This document shows positions 6,294 through 6,468 of a DNA stretch of 6,468 bases, piece by piece (positions within the stretch are counted from its first letter, which is position 1; each line of letters starts with the position of its first letter). The position numbers were made by a program, and so were the translations under genes. The stretch is from CAYLNM01 sp964385045 (lineage in GTDB: Bacteria; Planctomycetota; Phycisphaerae; Phycisphaerales; SM1A02): the NCBI GenBank assembly GCA_964385045.1, contig CAYLNM010000204.1:1-6468 (forward strand). The letters are read 5' to 3'. The notes under the pieces are model-generated. The model saw only the letters and a list, made by a program, of their open reading frames with translations. It did not search any database and was not told where the DNA came from.

Positions 6294-6468
6294 TGCCACA
6301 CTCGCGACCGAGTCCGTCCGCACCAAACGCCGGGGACAATCAACAGCGGGCAAGCAATCGCGACCCCAAGTTTGCGATCCGCCCCGCCCCCACTCGTCGG
6401 CGTCCCATCCGATCTCGGACCCGAGTCGGATGATGAAAGCAGCGAAGCTACTCGACGAGAATACCCCC

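Larger units (their letters stand above)
6189..6468. other. Upstream region of the operon, no confident gene
   Basis: These 280 bases hold no gene I can support. Two minus-strand frames stay open across much of it (to stops at 6282 and 6161), but their predicted peptides are Ser/Arg/Gly-rich and have no recognisable features, so they look like chance frames in GC-rich DNA. The region contains a possible minus-strand promoter, a perfect dyad and, near the edge, an imperfect dyad just before an ATG pair at 6430-6435 whose plus-strand frame (MMKAAKLLDENTP) runs off the window. That could be the start of a divergent gene, but 13 codons are too few to claim it. Confidence 0.4.

Noticed and set aside
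6161..6466. Minus-strand open frame entering from the window edge and ending at 6161
   Set aside because: It has a Ser/Arg/Gly-rich product without features and overlaps the start of the 497-aa gene by 28 nt. A second frame is open over much of the same stretch, as expected by chance in GC-rich DNA.

Overview
The window holds five genes in two blocks that point at each other. A very GC-rich first third carries one plus-strand gene, a long-form amidophosphoribosyltransferase (purF-like, 202-2118). The rest carries four closely packed minus-strand genes (6188 down to 2202) that look like one operon of exported proteins. I see no tRNA, rRNA, CRISPR array, transposase or attachment site.

Organism: the GC-saturated third codon positions of purF, its close match to the about 630-residue PurF type I associate with Bacteroidetes and Planctomycetes, and an operon of exported orphan proteins that includes a DUF1573-like one, together suggest a planctomycete or a related high-GC bacterium. 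This is inferred from style and family. No marker gene here settles it.

Layout: 1-201 is a GC-rich leader with short repeats and no convincing gene. 202-2118 is purF, starting at an ATG with no Shine-Dalgarno sequence but with a short propeptide before the catalytic cysteine. 2119-2201 is the gap between the converging ends, and a 28-bp inverted repeat (2187-2214) there may be a terminator. On the minus strand, in transcription order: a 497-aa exported orphan (6188-4695); an 11-nt gap; a 140-aa exported cysteine-rich protein with a calcium-loop-like DxDxDG motif (4683-4261); an 84-nt gap; a 411-aa exported orphan (4176-2941); and, overlapping it by 56 nt, a 264-aa membrane-anchored or exported DUF1573-like protein (2996-2202). 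Upstream of the operon (6189-6468) are a possible -10 box, a perfect 16-bp dyad over the -35 position, and near the window edge a second dyad followed by an ATG that could begin a divergent gene.

How the genes fit together: purF makes phosphoribosylamine, the first committed intermediate of purine synthesis, and has no visible link to the operon. All four operon products start with export or anchor signals, so they probably act together outside the cytoplasm, but only the DUF1573-like protein resembles a known family. The operon is visibly less GC-rich than purF (45/60 G+C at 1201-1260 against 29/60 at 4441-4500), which fits accessory or fast-evolving genes. It is the part of the window most likely to hold something undescribed.
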